A DNA stretch of 64,000 nucleotides from Lysinibacillus mangiferihumi (lineage in GTDB: Bacteria > Bacillota > Bacilli > Bacillales_A > Planococcaceae). The stretch lies in contig NZ_PYWM01000001.1 of the NCBI RefSeq assembly GCF_003049665.1, positions 186,001-250,000 of the forward strand, read 5' to 3'. Each line of letters opens with the position of its first letter. Within the stretch, counting starts at the first letter, position 1. The position numbers and the translations under genes were made by a program. Below are positions 27,573 to 36,938 of the stretch, in pieces. The notes beneath the pieces were generated by a model. The model was given only the letters and a program-made list of their open reading frames with translations. It ran no database searches and was not told the origin of the DNA.

Positions 27573-28904
27573 ATGCGGCAAAAAAGGAGAATACTAAGCT
27601 ATATCATCGTCATTTGGATGACAGTTTTGGTAGCGTTTCCATTGACTACAGCTTTCGCGAGTAGCAAGGTTTACCACGTACCGATTCATGATGAAGTAGA
27701 ACGTGGACTTCACGCATTTTTGGAACGAGCTTTTAAAGAGGCAGAAGAAAATTATGCAGAAGCGATTGTACTAGAGATACATACGCCGGGTGGATTTGTC
27801 AATGCAGCTAGTGACATCGCCATGCTTATGGATGCCACAAAAATTCGTACAATTGCTTTTATAAACAAAGATGCGCATTCCGCTGGTGCTTTTTTAGCCT
27901 TACATGCAGATGAAATATACATGGTACCAAATGGAACAATTGGCGCAGCAGCTGTCATCGATTCAGTGGGTAATGCAGCGGACAATAAAGCGCATAGTGC
28001 GTGGTTAGCACAAATGCAGGCAGCAGCCGAAACATCTGAACGTGACCCGAAATATGCATTAGCGATGGCTGATCCAAAGATTAATTTGCCAGAATATCGT
28101 GCTGGGGGAGATAATTTATTAACATTATCTGCTGCAGAAGCAAAAAAGGTGGGCTATTCTGAAGGAACGGTTGCTAACTTTCAAGAGCTTTTGGCGGAAA
28201 CGGGGTTAAAAGGTAGTGATATTGTACCGATTGAGCCAACATTCGCTGAAAAAATCGCTCGTTTTATTACAAACCCGCTAATTATACCTATTTTGTTGTC
28301 CGTTGCTAGTTTAGGGCTTGTTATGGAGCTCTATTCGCCTGGATTTGGCGTTCCGGGTATAATGGGGTTGTCAGCTCTCGGATTATTTTTCTTCGGTCAT
28401 ATGGTGGCAGGCTTTGCAGGATACGAAACATTGTTACTTTTCATCGCAGGGCTAGCCCTCGTTATCGCAGAATTTTTTGTCCCCGGAGGCATTGTTGGTA
28501 TTTTAGGTGGTGTGCTTATAATACTTAGCTTGCTGCTAGCAGGTGCGAATATAACGCAAATGATTATGGCGATTGTTATTGCACTTGTAGTAGCCATAAT
28601 AGGAATGGTGGTCCTGATGAAATTTTTCGGTAAAAAAATGCATGTTTTAAACAAGTTAGTGTTGATGGATGCAACAACAACGGAAGAAGGCTATGTGTCT
28701 AACGTTAATCGCACAGAGTTGTTAGGAAAAGTGGGGGTAACCATTACACCGCTTCGTCCGGCAGGGACAATTCGTATTGTTAATGAGCGTATTGATGTAG
28801 TATCAGAAGGTGGCTACGTTGATGTAGGCAAAAATGTAGAAGTGATTAAAGTAGAAGGCTCACGCATTGTCGTGAGACAAACAGAAAAAGAGATGGAGGA
28901 ATAA
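27573..28904 (+). CDS. NfeD-family membrane protein with ClpP-like protease domain
   Basis: A 443-residue protein, the long NfeD type (YqeZ in B. subtilis). Signal/anchor residues 7-30 ([23 protein letters not shown]), then a ClpP-like domain: [14 protein letters not shown], the nucleophile Ser in [12 protein letters not shown] (about 105-116) and a Lys in DNKAHSAW as the dyad partner. Four or five membrane helices follow (about 225-350), and a C-terminal NfeD OB-fold domain ([17 protein letters not shown]..., 380-440). Such proteins act with flotillin/stomatin partners; floA follows 4 bases later. Confidence 0.9.
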   Translation: MRQKRRILSYIIVIWMTVLVAFPLTTAFASSKVYHVPIHDEVERGLHAFLERAFKEAEENYAEAIVLEIHTPGGFVNAASDIAMLMDATKIRTIAFINKDAHSAGAFLALHADEIYMVPNGTIGAAAVIDSVGNAADNKAHSAWLAQMQAAAETSERDPKYALAMADPKINLPEYRAGGDNLLTLSAAEAKKVGYSEGTVANFQELLAETGLKGSDIVPIEPTFAEKIARFITNPLIIPILLSVASLGLVMELYSPGFGVPGIMGLSALGLFFFGHMVAGFAGYETLLLFIAGLALVIAEFFVPGGIVGILGGVLIILSLLLAGANITQMIMAIVIALVVAIIGMVVLMKFFGKKMHVLNKLVLMDATTTEEGYVSNVNRTELLGKVGVTITPLRPAGTIRIVNERIDVVSEGGYVDVGKNVEVIKVEGSRIVVRQTEKEMEE

Positions 28905-28908
28905 CAAC

Positions 28909-29913
28909 ATGGGATTTGATTTAGCTCTAATGGGTCCAATTGTCGGGCTAGTCTTATTATTTATTGTAGTCGCTGTATTCTTTACTTTTGTACCAGTGGC
29001 GCTGTGGATTTCAGCTCTTGCAGCAGGTGTCCGCGTTAGTATTTTCACATTAATCGGAATGCGCTTACGTCGTGTCATTCCATCGCGTATCGTCAATCCG
29101 TTAATTAAAGCCCATAAAGCTGGCTTACCTGTAACTATTAATCAGTTAGAAAGTCACTATTTAGCAGGTGGTAATGTAGACCGTGTCGTAAATGCACTAA
29201 TTGCTGCTCACCGTGCGAATATTGAACTAACGTTTGAACGTTGTGCTGCGATTGATCTTGCGGGTCGTGATGTATTAGAAGCGGTACAAATGTCGGTTAA
29301 CCCAAAGGTAATTGAAACACCATTTATTGCAGGTGTTGCAATGAACGGGATTGAAGTAAAAGCGAAAGCACGTATTACTGTGCGTGCTAACATCGAACGT
29401 TTAGTCGGTGGTGCAGGTGAAGAAACAGTTATTGCCCGTGTAGGTGAAGGGATCGTTTCTACAATCGGTAGTGCAACAAGCCATACAACAGTCCTTGAAA
29501 ATCCGGATATGATTTCGCAAACCGTGTTATCCAAAGGTTTAGACTCAGGAACAGCATTTGAAATCTTATCGATTGACATTGCGGATGTAGATATAGGTAA
29601 AAATATCGGTGCGGAATTACAGATTGAACAAGCGCAGGCGGATAAAAACATCGCACAAGCGAAAGCAGAAGAACGCCGTGCGATGGCGGTTGCAAATGAG
29701 CAAGAAATGATTGCACGCGTTCAAGAAATGAAAGCGAAAGTAGTGGAGGCAGAAGCAGAAGTTCCGCAAGCGATGGCAGAAGCTTTACGCTCTGGTAATC
29801 TTGGTATTATGGATTACATGAATTATCGTAACATTCAAGCGGATACAGCTATGCGTGACTCCATTTCAAAAGTAAGCCTAGATAAATCAGAACCAAATGA
29901 ACCGAACGTATAA
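28909..29913 (+). CDS. floA: Flotillin-like membrane scaffold FloA
   Basis: A 334-residue protein that organises functional membrane microdomains. One N-terminal hydrophobic segment (about residues 7-45, re-entrant/anchor) is followed by an SPFH-like domain and the helical EA-rich C-terminus ([38 protein letters not shown]). Matches the YqfA/FloA family in length and in the [16 protein letters not shown] start. Paired with NfeD as in B. subtilis. Confidence 0.93.
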   Translation: MGFDLALMGPIVGLVLLFIVVAVFFTFVPVALWISALAAGVRVSIFTLIGMRLRRVIPSRIVNPLIKAHKAGLPVTINQLESHYLAGGNVDRVVNALIAAHRANIELTFERCAAIDLAGRDVLEAVQMSVNPKVIETPFIAGVAMNGIEVKAKARITVRANIERLVGGAGEETVIARVGEGIVSTIGSATSHTTVLENPDMISQTVLSKGLDSGTAFEILSIDIADVDIGKNIGAELQIEQAQADKNIAQAKAEERRAMAVANEQEMIARVQEMKAKVVEAEAEVPQAMAEALRSGNLGIMDYMNYRNIQADTAMRDSISKVSLDKSEPNEPNV

Positions 29914-29940
29914 CATACGGAAAGGAGCGAGTGCTAACAA

Positions 29941-30432
29941 ATGGAACAACTCATTATTATTGCAATTATTGCCATAGTCAGCTCGCTTTTCGGAAAATTA
30001 AAAAACCCAAAAGAACAAAAGCCAATGCCCCCTTTCAATAAATCTGCGCAACCTTCCGCTCATATGGAGGTAAATGAGCCGATGCAACATCAGCCAACGA
30101 CTAAAAAGCAGAGCTTCGAGGATTTTGCACGAGAGTTTTTAGGGGAAATGAAAGCGGAAATGACGACAGATGTTCCGGAAAAACGAGTGGAACCAAGAGA
30201 AGAAAGTGTGAAGGAACACATTCCTAGCTATGTAGCACCACCGTTAATGCCGACTGAACCTTCTAGTCGTAAAATTGAACGACCTAGCCTTGGTCGTTTA
30301 GCTGCAGGGAAAAAAGATAGACCAGTTGCAGCCTCCAAAAATGGTTTTCAACTACCAAATTCTCAAAAGGCAATCGTGCAAGCAGTGGTAATGGCTGAAA
30401 TTTTAGGTCCACCAAAAGCAAAACGAAAATAA
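29941..30432 (+). CDS. Membrane-anchored disordered protein of the floA operon
   Basis: A 163-residue protein with one N-terminal membrane helix (residues 3-18), then a low-complexity part rich in Pro, Glu and Lys (AQPSAHMEVNEPMQ, VPEKRVEPREE). A conserved-looking short tail (NSQKAIVQAVVMAEILGPPKAKRK) ends the protein. The tail pattern, AMAEILGPPKA-like, occurs at the end of several Bacillales membrane proteins next to floA. ATG after AAAGGAG. Role unknown; context suggests an accessory of the FloA/NfeD microdomain system. Confidence 0.7.
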   Translation: MEQLIIIAIIAIVSSLFGKLKNPKEQKPMPPFNKSAQPSAHMEVNEPMQHQPTTKKQSFEDFAREFLGEMKAEMTTDVPEKRVEPREESVKEHIPSYVAPPLMPTEPSSRKIERPSLGRLAAGKKDRPVAASKNGFQLPNSQKAIVQAVVMAEILGPPKAKRK

Positions 30433-30435
30433 CTA

Positions 30436-30464
30436 GCATGTCCTCCTTTTTTGGCGCATATATT
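30436..30464 (+). promoter_or_regulatory. Possible sigma-E promoter of yqfCD
   Basis: GCATGTCC, 13 bases, CATATATT resembles a sigma-E promoter. The start would fall near 30470, inside the hairpin described at 30442-30478. yqfC and yqfD are sigma-E genes in B. subtilis. Confidence 0.45.
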
Positions 30465-30478
30465 GCCGAAGAAGGAGG
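30442..30478 (+). promoter_or_regulatory. Hairpin that sequesters the yqfC ribosome site
   Basis: CCTCCTTTTTTGGC and GCCGAAGAAGGAGG form a 14-bp stem (two G-U pairs) with a 9-base loop. The right arm contains the whole yqfC ribosome site AAGGAGG. Followed by CATTTTTTATG, it could also act as an intrinsic terminator. Confidence 0.7.
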
Positions 30479-30486
30479 CATTTTTT

Positions 30487-30747
30487 ATGAAAAAATTATT
30501 TCAATTAACGCCACTACTTGAATTAACACAGTATGAAACATTAAAAATAATCGGTCCATATCGCTTTTTACATGCGGATGCTACATCGTGCTCGTTTATT
30601 TATGCAGATTATCATATTATTGTGCGTGGAAAATCCGTTGCTATAAATGCAATTAAAGAAGAAATGCTTCATCTTTCAGTAGAGGATTTGCAAGAATTAC
30701 ATGTGAAGATGACTAAAGATTTGGGTGTGAGCAATCATGTGGAATAA
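30487..30747 (+). CDS. yqfC: Sporulation protein YqfC
   Basis: An 86-residue protein of the YabP/YqfC family (FLHADATSCSFIYADYHIIVRGKSVAINAI is the beta-rich core; LSVEDLQELHVKM the tail). ATG 30487 follows the AAGGAGG that lies in the hairpin arm; the in-frame extension to 30451 lacks one. Overlaps yqfD by 11 bases. Mother-cell sporulation protein of unknown biochemical role. Confidence 0.9.
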   Translation: MKKLFQLTPLLELTQYETLKIIGPYRFLHADATSCSFIYADYHIIVRGKSVAINAIKEEMLHLSVEDLQELHVKMTKDLGVSNHVE

Positions 30748-31849
30748 TCGACCGATCATCATACGTATAAAGCGTCATGAAAATGTTCATCCTTTTATTC
30801 AAGCATTGCATGCGCAACACATACCATTAAAGCGTGTTGTCTTTCGAGAGCAAGAAGTGACATTTGAAACGCATATGGGGTACTTGTCTAAAATTCGCCG
30901 CATACGCAGTCGCTATCGGCTTAAAATGACTGTTCATTATGCAGATGAACAACATGTTTTTCGAGCTCAACTTTGGACATTGCTTGGTTTGTTTATTATG
31001 ATTTTAATCCCTTTACTATGTGCGCAAGTAGTTTGGCGCGTCGATATTGAAGCGGCTACACCAGAATTGCAACAACAAATAGAGCGAACGTTTCAAGAAA
31101 CTTTTAGGCTAGAAACACCTATGACGAAAAAAGTGTTACCGTCAGATGCAGTAATTCGGCAAAGTCTGTTAGAAAAGCATCGAGATTTAGCATGGGTGCA
31201 TATTGAAAAACACGGTGGTCGAGTTATTTTAAGACCACAGGAATCGCCTAAGAAAACGGAGCTGACAACAGAAAAACTTGCCACGCATTTAGTCGCTACA
31301 AAAAGTGGTGTTATTACACACTTTAATATTCAACATGGTGAGCGGAAAATTTCTGTAAATGATACAGCGTATGATGGGGACGTTCTAGTTAGTGGTGTCA
31401 TTGAAAGTGGGGATGATCATGTTTTTGTTGGGGCAAAGGGAGAGGTATTTGCTGACTATTGGCTTGAATGCACATTTAAAATACCAACGAAGCTAACGCT
31501 CCAATCTTTGCAACAAAAGCAATGGCGTGTAGTCGTGAAAGGTATTCATAAAGAAGCGGTTGATTATGTACAAAAGAAAGACTTACCAAGTTGGCTAGAT
31601 CCTTATGTTTCCATTGTGGAGGAACAGCAAACAAAAACGATGGAAATTACATTAGATGAATCTAAAATAGACACGTTGTTAATGCCACTACTTCATGAAA
31701 AGATGTTGCAATCCCTTCCTGCAAAAACAGTTATTAAGAAAGAAAACCTTTTACAGGCGAAGTGGGGGAATGGTACAGTTGAAGGGAAAGTTCTATTTTT
31801 AGTCAATGAAAACATTGCAAGTCCAATACAAGGGCCACAAGGAGAATGA
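30737..31849 (+). CDS. yqfD: Sporulation protein YqfD
   Basis: A 370-residue single- or double-pass membrane protein. The N-terminal cytoplasmic part (residues 1-80) precedes a membrane helix (LWTLLGLFIMILIPLLCAQVVW, about 82-102), and a large extracytoplasmic domain follows with a conserved VHIEKHGGRVILRPQES. Overlaps yqfC and phoH, so the three genes are translationally linked. In B. subtilis it is sigma-E dependent and required for full sporulation. Confidence 0.9.
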   Translation: MWNNRPIIIRIKRHENVHPFIQALHAQHIPLKRVVFREQEVTFETHMGYLSKIRRIRSRYRLKMTVHYADEQHVFRAQLWTLLGLFIMILIPLLCAQVVWRVDIEAATPELQQQIERTFQETFRLETPMTKKVLPSDAVIRQSLLEKHRDLAWVHIEKHGGRVILRPQESPKKTELTTEKLATHLVATKSGVITHFNIQHGERKISVNDTAYDGDVLVSGVIESGDDHVFVGAKGEVFADYWLECTFKIPTKLTLQSLQQKQWRVVVKGIHKEAVDYVQKKDLPSWLDPYVSIVEEQQTKTMEITLDESKIDTLLMPLLHEKMLQSLPAKTVIKKENLLQAKWGNGTVEGKVLFLVNENIASPIQGPQGE

Positions 31850-31851
31850 TT

Positions 31852-32808
31852 ATGTCAGAACATTTAACTGTATTACAAGTGGATAATCCAAATGAAGCGG
31901 TCATGTTACTAGGTATATCTGATGCGAATATGAAATTGATTGAAGAGGCACTTCGCGTTCATATTATTACGCGCGGTGAGCAAATTCAGCTTGCAGGTGA
32001 AGAAGAGGCAAAAGAACAAGCGACATATCTTTTACATGCATTATTAAAAGTTATTCGCAAAGGCATTAATATCGACCAACGGGATGTAGCAACCGCAATT
32101 GAAATGACACAAAAAGGAACAATTGAATATTTTGCAGAACTTTACGATGAAGAAATTGCACGCACGACAAAAGGGAAACCAATTCGTGCTAAGACAATTG
32201 GTCAACGAGAATACATACAAGCGATTCGTCACAAAGACGTTGTTTTCGGTATTGGTCCAGCAGGTACCGGAAAAACGTATTTAGCGGTAGTAATGGCTAC
32301 ACAAGCGCTTAAAAATGGGCATGTAAAGCGTATCATTTTAACTCGTCCTGCCGTAGAAGCAGGAGAGTCATTGGGCTTCCTTCCAGGCGATTTAAAGGAA
32401 AAGGTGGATCCGTATTTACGTCCACTCTACGACGCATTAAACGATATTTATGGCTCTGAACAAACTCAACGTCTAATTGAGCGAGGAACGATTGAAATCG
32501 CGCCTTTAGCGTATATGCGAGGACGTACATTAGATGATGCTTTTGTTATTTTAGATGAAGCACAAAATACAACACATATGCAAATGAAGATGTTTTTAAC
32601 ACGTCTTGGCTTTGGTTCAAAAATGGTTATTACTGGCGATAAAACGCAAATTGACCTTCCTAAAAATACAGAGTCAGGTTTGATTGTTGCGGAACGCACG
32701 CTAAAATATGTCAAACCAATACATTTCCAAATTTTAGAGCAAGGCGACGTTGTCCGCCATCCAGTCGTAGCAAAAATCATCCAAGCTTATGAGGAACAAC
32801 AACTTTAA
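31852..32808 (+). CDS. phoH: PhoH-like ATPase
   Basis: A 318-residue P-loop protein of the PhoH/YbeZ type. Walker A GPAGTGKT (about 135-142), LTRPAVEAGESLGFLPGDLKEK, Walker B FVILDEAQNTT, and KMVITGDKTQIDLP follow the family pattern. The likely start is ATG 31852, since AAGGAG ends 2 bases before the ATG at 31846. It is the partner of YbeY in ribosome and RNA quality control in E. coli; ybeY lies 3 kb downstream here, beyond pgpH. Confidence 0.95.
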   Translation: MSEHLTVLQVDNPNEAVMLLGISDANMKLIEEALRVHIITRGEQIQLAGEEEAKEQATYLLHALLKVIRKGINIDQRDVATAIEMTQKGTIEYFAELYDEEIARTTKGKPIRAKTIGQREYIQAIRHKDVVFGIGPAGTGKTYLAVVMATQALKNGHVKRIILTRPAVEAGESLGFLPGDLKEKVDPYLRPLYDALNDIYGSEQTQRLIERGTIEIAPLAYMRGRTLDDAFVILDEAQNTTHMQMKMFLTRLGFGSKMVITGDKTQIDLPKNTESGLIVAERTLKYVKPIHFQILEQGDVVRHPVVAKIIQAYEEQQL

Positions 32809-32832
32809 AATAACCGCCTAAGGCGGTTATTT
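32808..32832 (+). terminator. Terminator of the floA-phoH operon
   Basis: AAATAACCGCC and GGCGGTTATTT, 11 bp perfect, 3-base loop. The tandem repeat array starts 4 bases later. Confidence 0.8.
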
Positions 32833-32836
32833 AAAA

Positions 32837-33494
32837 GTCTGTACCGAAAGCGAAGCGGCAGGTACAACGATAGAAAAAGTCTGTACCGAAAGCGAAGCGA
32901 CAGGTACAACGATAGAAAAAGTCTGTACCGAAAGCGAAGCGACAGGTACAACGATAGAAAAGTCTGTACCGAAAGTGAAGCGACAGGTACAACGATAGAA
33001 AAAGTCTGTACCGAAAGCGAAGCGACAGGTACAACGATAGAAAAGTCTGTACCGAAAGCAAAGCGACAGGTACAACGATAGAAAAAGTCTGTACCGAAAG
33101 CGAAGCGACAGGTACAACGATAGAAAAAGTCTGTACCGAAAGCAAAGCGACAGGTACAACGATAGAAAAGTCTGTACCGAAAGCGAAGCGACAGGTACAA
33201 CGATAGAAAAGTCTGTACCGAAAGCGAAGCGACAGGTACAACGATAGAAAAGTCTGTACCGAAAGCAAAGCGACAGGTACAACGATAGAAAAGTCTGTAC
33301 CGAAAGCAAAGCGGCAGGTACAACGATAGAAAAGTCTGTACCGAAAGCGAAGCGACAGGTACAACGATAGAAAAAGTCTGTACCGAAAGCGAAGCGGCAG
33401 GTACAACGATAGAAAAGTCTGTACCGAAAGCGAAGCGGCAGGTATAACGATAGAAAAGTCTGTACCGAAAGCGAAGCGGCAGGTACAACGATAA
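32837..33494. repeat. Tandem array of sixteen 41/42-bp hairpin units
   Basis: Fifteen full units and one cut unit, each starting GTCTGTACCGAAAGC and ending ACGATAGAAAA; units have 42 bases with five A at the end or 41 with four. Inside each, TGTACC and GGTACA are inverted and can form a hairpin. Variation is limited to a few positions (GCG/GCA/GTG at base 14-16, CGGC/CGAC near base 20). No spacers, so it is not CRISPR. The minus strand is open in all three frames, but the 41/42 mix scrambles any frame. It lies between phoH and pgpH. Function unknown. Confidence 0.95.
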
Positions 33495-33575
33495 CCCGGT
33501 ACACAGCGTAGCGGAGGAGGAGACTTAAGCCACGCCCGCGGAAAGCGAGCAATCCGTAACGGAAATCAATGGCAA

Positions 33576-33612
33576 AAGTCTGTGACCAAAGAGAAGCGAC
33601 AAGTCAGCGAAT
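33576..33612. repeat. Degenerate outlying copy of the tandem unit
   Basis: GTCTGTGACCAAAGAGAAGC and GACAAGTCAGCG follow the unit's pattern with changed arms (TGAC/GTCA), so the stem is kept while the sequence has moved. It lies 80 bases from the array across a GC-rich stretch. Confidence 0.45.
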
Positions 33613-33636
33613 TATGCATATATAAGGTTAAATGTG

Positions 33637-33668
33637 ACGGCTATACATATACGTATAGCTGTTTTTTT
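33637..33668 (+). terminator. Terminator before pgpH
   Basis: ACGGCTATAC pairs with GTATAGCTGT (one wobble), then seven T. It isolates pgpH from the repeat array. Confidence 0.7.
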
Positions 33669-33742
33669 GCTTTCTTTATACATTTTTCGGGAAAAATGTT
33701 TTTTGAATTGGTATGATAGAAGATAGATAGGGGAGGTGCCAA

Positions 33743-35863
33743 ATGGAGAAACAACTTCAGAAAATTACGGAGCTTATTGGATTCCGCTACTTTTTGATTG
33801 TCGTTCTCATCCTTACAGGAGCATTACAATTTACATTTATGTATGGCAATGTAAAGGGTGTTACATATGATTTTAAACCGTTGCAACTTGCGTCAGAAAC
33901 AGTAAGATCAACGAAAACCATCGAGGATACCGTGAAGACACAGCAGGAACGAGAAAAGGCTGCTAACGCAGTTACGCCCGTCTATCAATTTTCTGAAGAC
34001 GTCGCTAAGCAACGTGTAGCAATCGTGACGTCTTTATTTGATTATGTCCTCGAAGTGAAAAAGGATGTCGAAAGTAGTAAGGACCCTGTTGCAACTGTCG
34101 ACCAAGTGGCAAAGCTCCGGAAAAAATTAGAATCCATTGATGTGGATCAAATGCCTGTCGTCTTTACCGATGCACAGTTAGAAGGCTTATTACAACAAAG
34201 TGAAGCAGATTTAAAGCGAACAAGCATACAACTATCAAAACTTGTACAAGAATACCTAGAAAAATCAATACGAAAAGAAAATGTGTTAGCTGCTCAAAAT
34301 GATTTTGAAACCAAAATACGTGGACAGCGTGGCTATCCTGATAGGATTTTAAGTACCGTCGTATCAATTGGACGTGCTAGTATTATCGAAAACGAAACCA
34401 TTAATGAGGAACAAACGAAAGTTAGAATAGAACAAGCAAAGGAAGCCGTAGAACCAACACGTATTCTACAAGGTCAAATCATCGTACAAGAAGGTCAGAT
34501 TATTGATAATGAGGCTTATCGCCAGTTAGAGCTACTGGGTATGGTGAGTAATAAAGCATCACTGAAGCCGATTGCAGGGCTAATTATTTTAACGTTCATT
34601 CAAATGATATTTATGTATATTTATTTTGATCGCTGGGAAATCGAAGAACAGAAAAAGCGCAATGCACTGCTCGTAACAGTTATTGTGTATAGTTTTTCAA
34701 TCCTGCTAATGAAGTTTATAAGCTTAGTGGCAGATGGGTTTGATGTGACAATTGCCTTTTTATTCCCAACAGCGTTAGCTACAATGCTTGTACGTCTACT
34801 CGCTGATGATCGAGCTGCAGTCCTTATTACTGTCATGACAGCTGCTTCAGCAGGGGTTATTTTCCAAGAAGGATATTCTTCTGTAATGCAGATGGAAATT
34901 ACTTTGTATATCATATTTGGTGGCTTTGCGAGTCTATTCTTTATGCGTAGTGTAGAAAAACGCTCGCATATTATGCAGGCGGTTGCCGTGATTTCTGTTG
35001 TAAATATGGGCTTTATCGCATTTTATTTATTAATGACACAATCATCTTATGGTTTATCTGAGCTATTGTTTTACTTTATAGCCGCGATATTATCAGCACT
35101 ACTATCTGGTGCGCTAACGATGGGACTATTGCCATTTTTTGAGTCAGCCTTTAGTTTGCTCTCCACATTACGTCTCATTGAGCTATCCAATCCAAATCAT
35201 CCATTGCTGAAAAAGCTACTAATGGAGACACCGGGAACATATCATCATAGTGTAATGGTAGCGAATCTAGCTGAAGCGGCATGCGAAGCGATAGGTGCGG
35301 ACGGATTGCTCGCACGTGTAGGTTGTTATTATCATGATATTGGCAAAACGAAACGACCAGCTTTCTTCATTGAAAATCAAATGTCAGGTATGAATCCGCA
35401 TGATTCCATGCCTCCAGAAACAAGTGCTGAAATAATTATTGCGCATACAACTGATGGCGCAGAAATGCTAAGACGTTATAAAATGCCACAAGAAATTATT
35501 GATATTGCGCTACAACATCATGGTACAAGTCTACTTAAATTTTTCCTTTACAAAGCGAAGGAAGAAGGAAAAGTAATAGATGAGGCAAAATTCCGTTACC
35601 CAGGACCAAAACCTCAAACGAAGGAAGCAGCGGTAATAAGCGTTGCTGATAGTGTGGAAGCGGCGGTTCGTTCGATGAAAGAGCCAAATGCTGAGAAAAT
35701 TCATAAACTCGTTCGAGCAATTATTGATGACCGTGTACAAGATCATCAGTTTGATGAATGCGATATTTCGATAAAAGAGTTAAAATGTATAGAGCAAGTA
35801 CTTTGTGAGACGTTGAATGGGATTTTCCATTCCCGTATTGAATATCCAAAGGCAGATAAGTAG
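33743..35863 (+). CDS. pgpH: Cyclic di-AMP phosphodiesterase PgpH (7TM-HD protein)
   Basis: A 706-residue membrane hydrolase (YqfF in B. subtilis). One N-terminal helix (about 15-35), a long extracellular domain (40-270), a seven-helix block (about 275-480) and a cytoplasmic HD domain. The metal residues are visible: HHSVMVANLAEAA (about 500), GCYYHDIGKTKRP (about 530), HHGTSLLKFF and ADSVEAAVRSM. Known relatives hydrolyse c-di-AMP to pApA. It fits with the c-di-AMP riboswitch and Ktr genes at 24.5-26.8 kb. ATG after GGGGAGG. First gene of pgpH-ybeY-dgkA. Confidence 0.95.
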   Translation: MEKQLQKITELIGFRYFLIVVLILTGALQFTFMYGNVKGVTYDFKPLQLASETVRSTKTIEDTVKTQQEREKAANAVTPVYQFSEDVAKQRVAIVTSLFDYVLEVKKDVESSKDPVATVDQVAKLRKKLESIDVDQMPVVFTDAQLEGLLQQSEADLKRTSIQLSKLVQEYLEKSIRKENVLAAQNDFETKIRGQRGYPDRILSTVVSIGRASIIENETINEEQTKVRIEQAKEAVEPTRILQGQIIVQEGQIIDNEAYRQLELLGMVSNKASLKPIAGLIILTFIQMIFMYIYFDRWEIEEQKKRNALLVTVIVYSFSILLMKFISLVADGFDVTIAFLFPTALATMLVRLLADDRAAVLITVMTAASAGVIFQEGYSSVMQMEITLYIIFGGFASLFFMRSVEKRSHIMQAVAVISVVNMGFIAFYLLMTQSSYGLSELLFYFIAAILSALLSGALTMGLLPFFESAFSLLSTLRLIELSNPNHPLLKKLLMETPGTYHHSVMVANLAEAACEAIGADGLLARVGCYYHDIGKTKRPAFFIENQMSGMNPHDSMPPETSAEIIIAHTTDGAEMLRRYKMPQEIIDIALQHHGTSLLKFFLYKAKEEGKVIDEAKFRYPGPKPQTKEAAVISVADSVEAAVRSMKEPNAEKIHKLVRAIIDDRVQDHQFDECDISIKELKCIEQVLCETLNGIFHSRIEYPKADK

Positions 35864-35872
35864 GAGGCACTA

Positions 35873-36346
35873 ATGATTTTAACGATTGATTTTACAGATG
35901 AAACAAATGAAGTGACAGCACAACATACGGAGCTTGTAGAAAAGCTTTTACAACATGCTGCAAAAGTGGAAAAGATTGAACCTGAAACAGAAGTATCAGT
36001 AACTTTTGTCACAAATGAGGCTATCCAAGAAATTAACCGAGAATACCGCGATAAAGATCAACCTACAGATGTGATTTCCTTCGCGCTAGAAGAATTAGGC
36101 GAGGGAGAAATGGAAGTAACATTTGAAGGCATGCCGCGCATTTTAGGTGATATTATAATTTCCACGGATCGCACTAAGGAACAAGCAGAAGAATATGGAC
36201 ATTCATTTGAACGGGAATTAGGCTTTTTAGCTGTCCATGGCTTCTTGCACTTATTAGGTTATGACCATATGGTACCTGAAGATGAAAAGGTGATGTTCGG
36301 CAAACAAGAGGAGATTTTACAAACTTTTGGCTTAGGACGTGACTAA
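35873..36346 (+). CDS. ybeY: Endoribonuclease YbeY
   Basis: A 157-residue zinc ribonuclease of the UPF0054 family, needed for 16S 3'-end maturation and ribosome quality control. The metal triad is in [11 protein letters not shown] (about residues 122-132); [10 protein letters not shown] and the start [10 protein letters not shown] are typical. Ribosome site AGGAGG; 9 bases after pgpH. Its stop is directly followed by the dgkA start. Confidence 0.95.
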   Translation: MILTIDFTDETNEVTAQHTELVEKLLQHAAKVEKIEPETEVSVTFVTNEAIQEINREYRDKDQPTDVISFALEELGEGEMEVTFEGMPRILGDIIISTDRTKEQAEEYGHSFERELGFLAVHGFLHLLGYDHMVPEDEKVMFGKQEEILQTFGLGRD

Positions 36347-36697
36347 ATGAACTTACGCAAATATTTACGTTCATTTGGATATGCTTTTGAAGGAATAATC
36401 ACAGCATGTAAAGAGCAAAATTTTCGATCTCATTTGCTTAGTGCGTGCATTGTTATCATTGCAGGTTATTTCACAGGTTTATCACGAGTTGAATGGTTGA
36501 TTGTGCTATTATTAATAGCACTGATGTTTGCGCTTGAAATGATCAATACTGCGATTGAGCGAGTTGTAGACTTAGCATCAACAGACATTCACCCACTCGC
36601 TAAGCAAGCTAAGGATGTTGCAGCGGGTGCGGTGCTTGTATTTGCGGTATTCAGTGCTATAATCGGTTTACTTATCTTTATACCGAAATGGTTTTAG
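36347..36697 (+). CDS. dgkA: Undecaprenol/diacylglycerol kinase family protein
   Basis: A 116-residue membrane protein with three helices. FGYAFEGIITACKEQNFRSHL and EMINTAIERVVDLAS with VKDVAAGAV-like AKDVAAGAVLV are signature segments of prokaryotic DgkA. In Gram-positive bacteria this enzyme phosphorylates undecaprenol to feed the lipid carrier pool. The ATG touches the ybeY stop (TAAATG), so translation is coupled. Confidence 0.93.
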   Translation: MNLRKYLRSFGYAFEGIITACKEQNFRSHLLSACIVIIAGYFTGLSRVEWLIVLLLIALMFALEMINTAIERVVDLASTDIHPLAKQAKDVAAGAVLVFAVFSAIIGLLIFIPKWF

Positions 36698-36938
36698 TTT
36701 TGTTCCATTACAAGCTACCACTTCGCTATGTGAGGATAAACGCCAACTATGCTCTTATGCATGTGTGGTTTAAACGCTGGCAAAAATCAATTGAAAACCC
36801 CAGCAAATGTCACAGATTTTGGAGAGGCGCTTTTCATGCAGGCTCGAAAAAATCTAGACGCAATTACGCTGTGGCGTAATGGATAGTGCCTAGTCAAAGA
36901 GGCATATTTGATTTTTATGTAGAGGAGAATTAGCATAG

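Noticed and set aside
32837..33494. CRISPR array
   Set aside because: Units are contiguous without unique spacers, and no cas genes lie nearby.
32805..33552. Three long overlapping minus-strand reading frames of 191-241 codons across the repeat array
   Set aside because: They are open only because the repeat lacks stops on that strand. Mixed 41- and 42-base units shift the frame, no ribosome site is seen, and the peptides are mere permutations of one repeat.
36688..36879. 63-codon frame between dgkA and cdd
   Set aside because: No ribosome site, overlaps dgkA's end, and its sequence is not protein-like; the gap has only small hairpins such as ATTACGC-TGTG-GCGTAAT.
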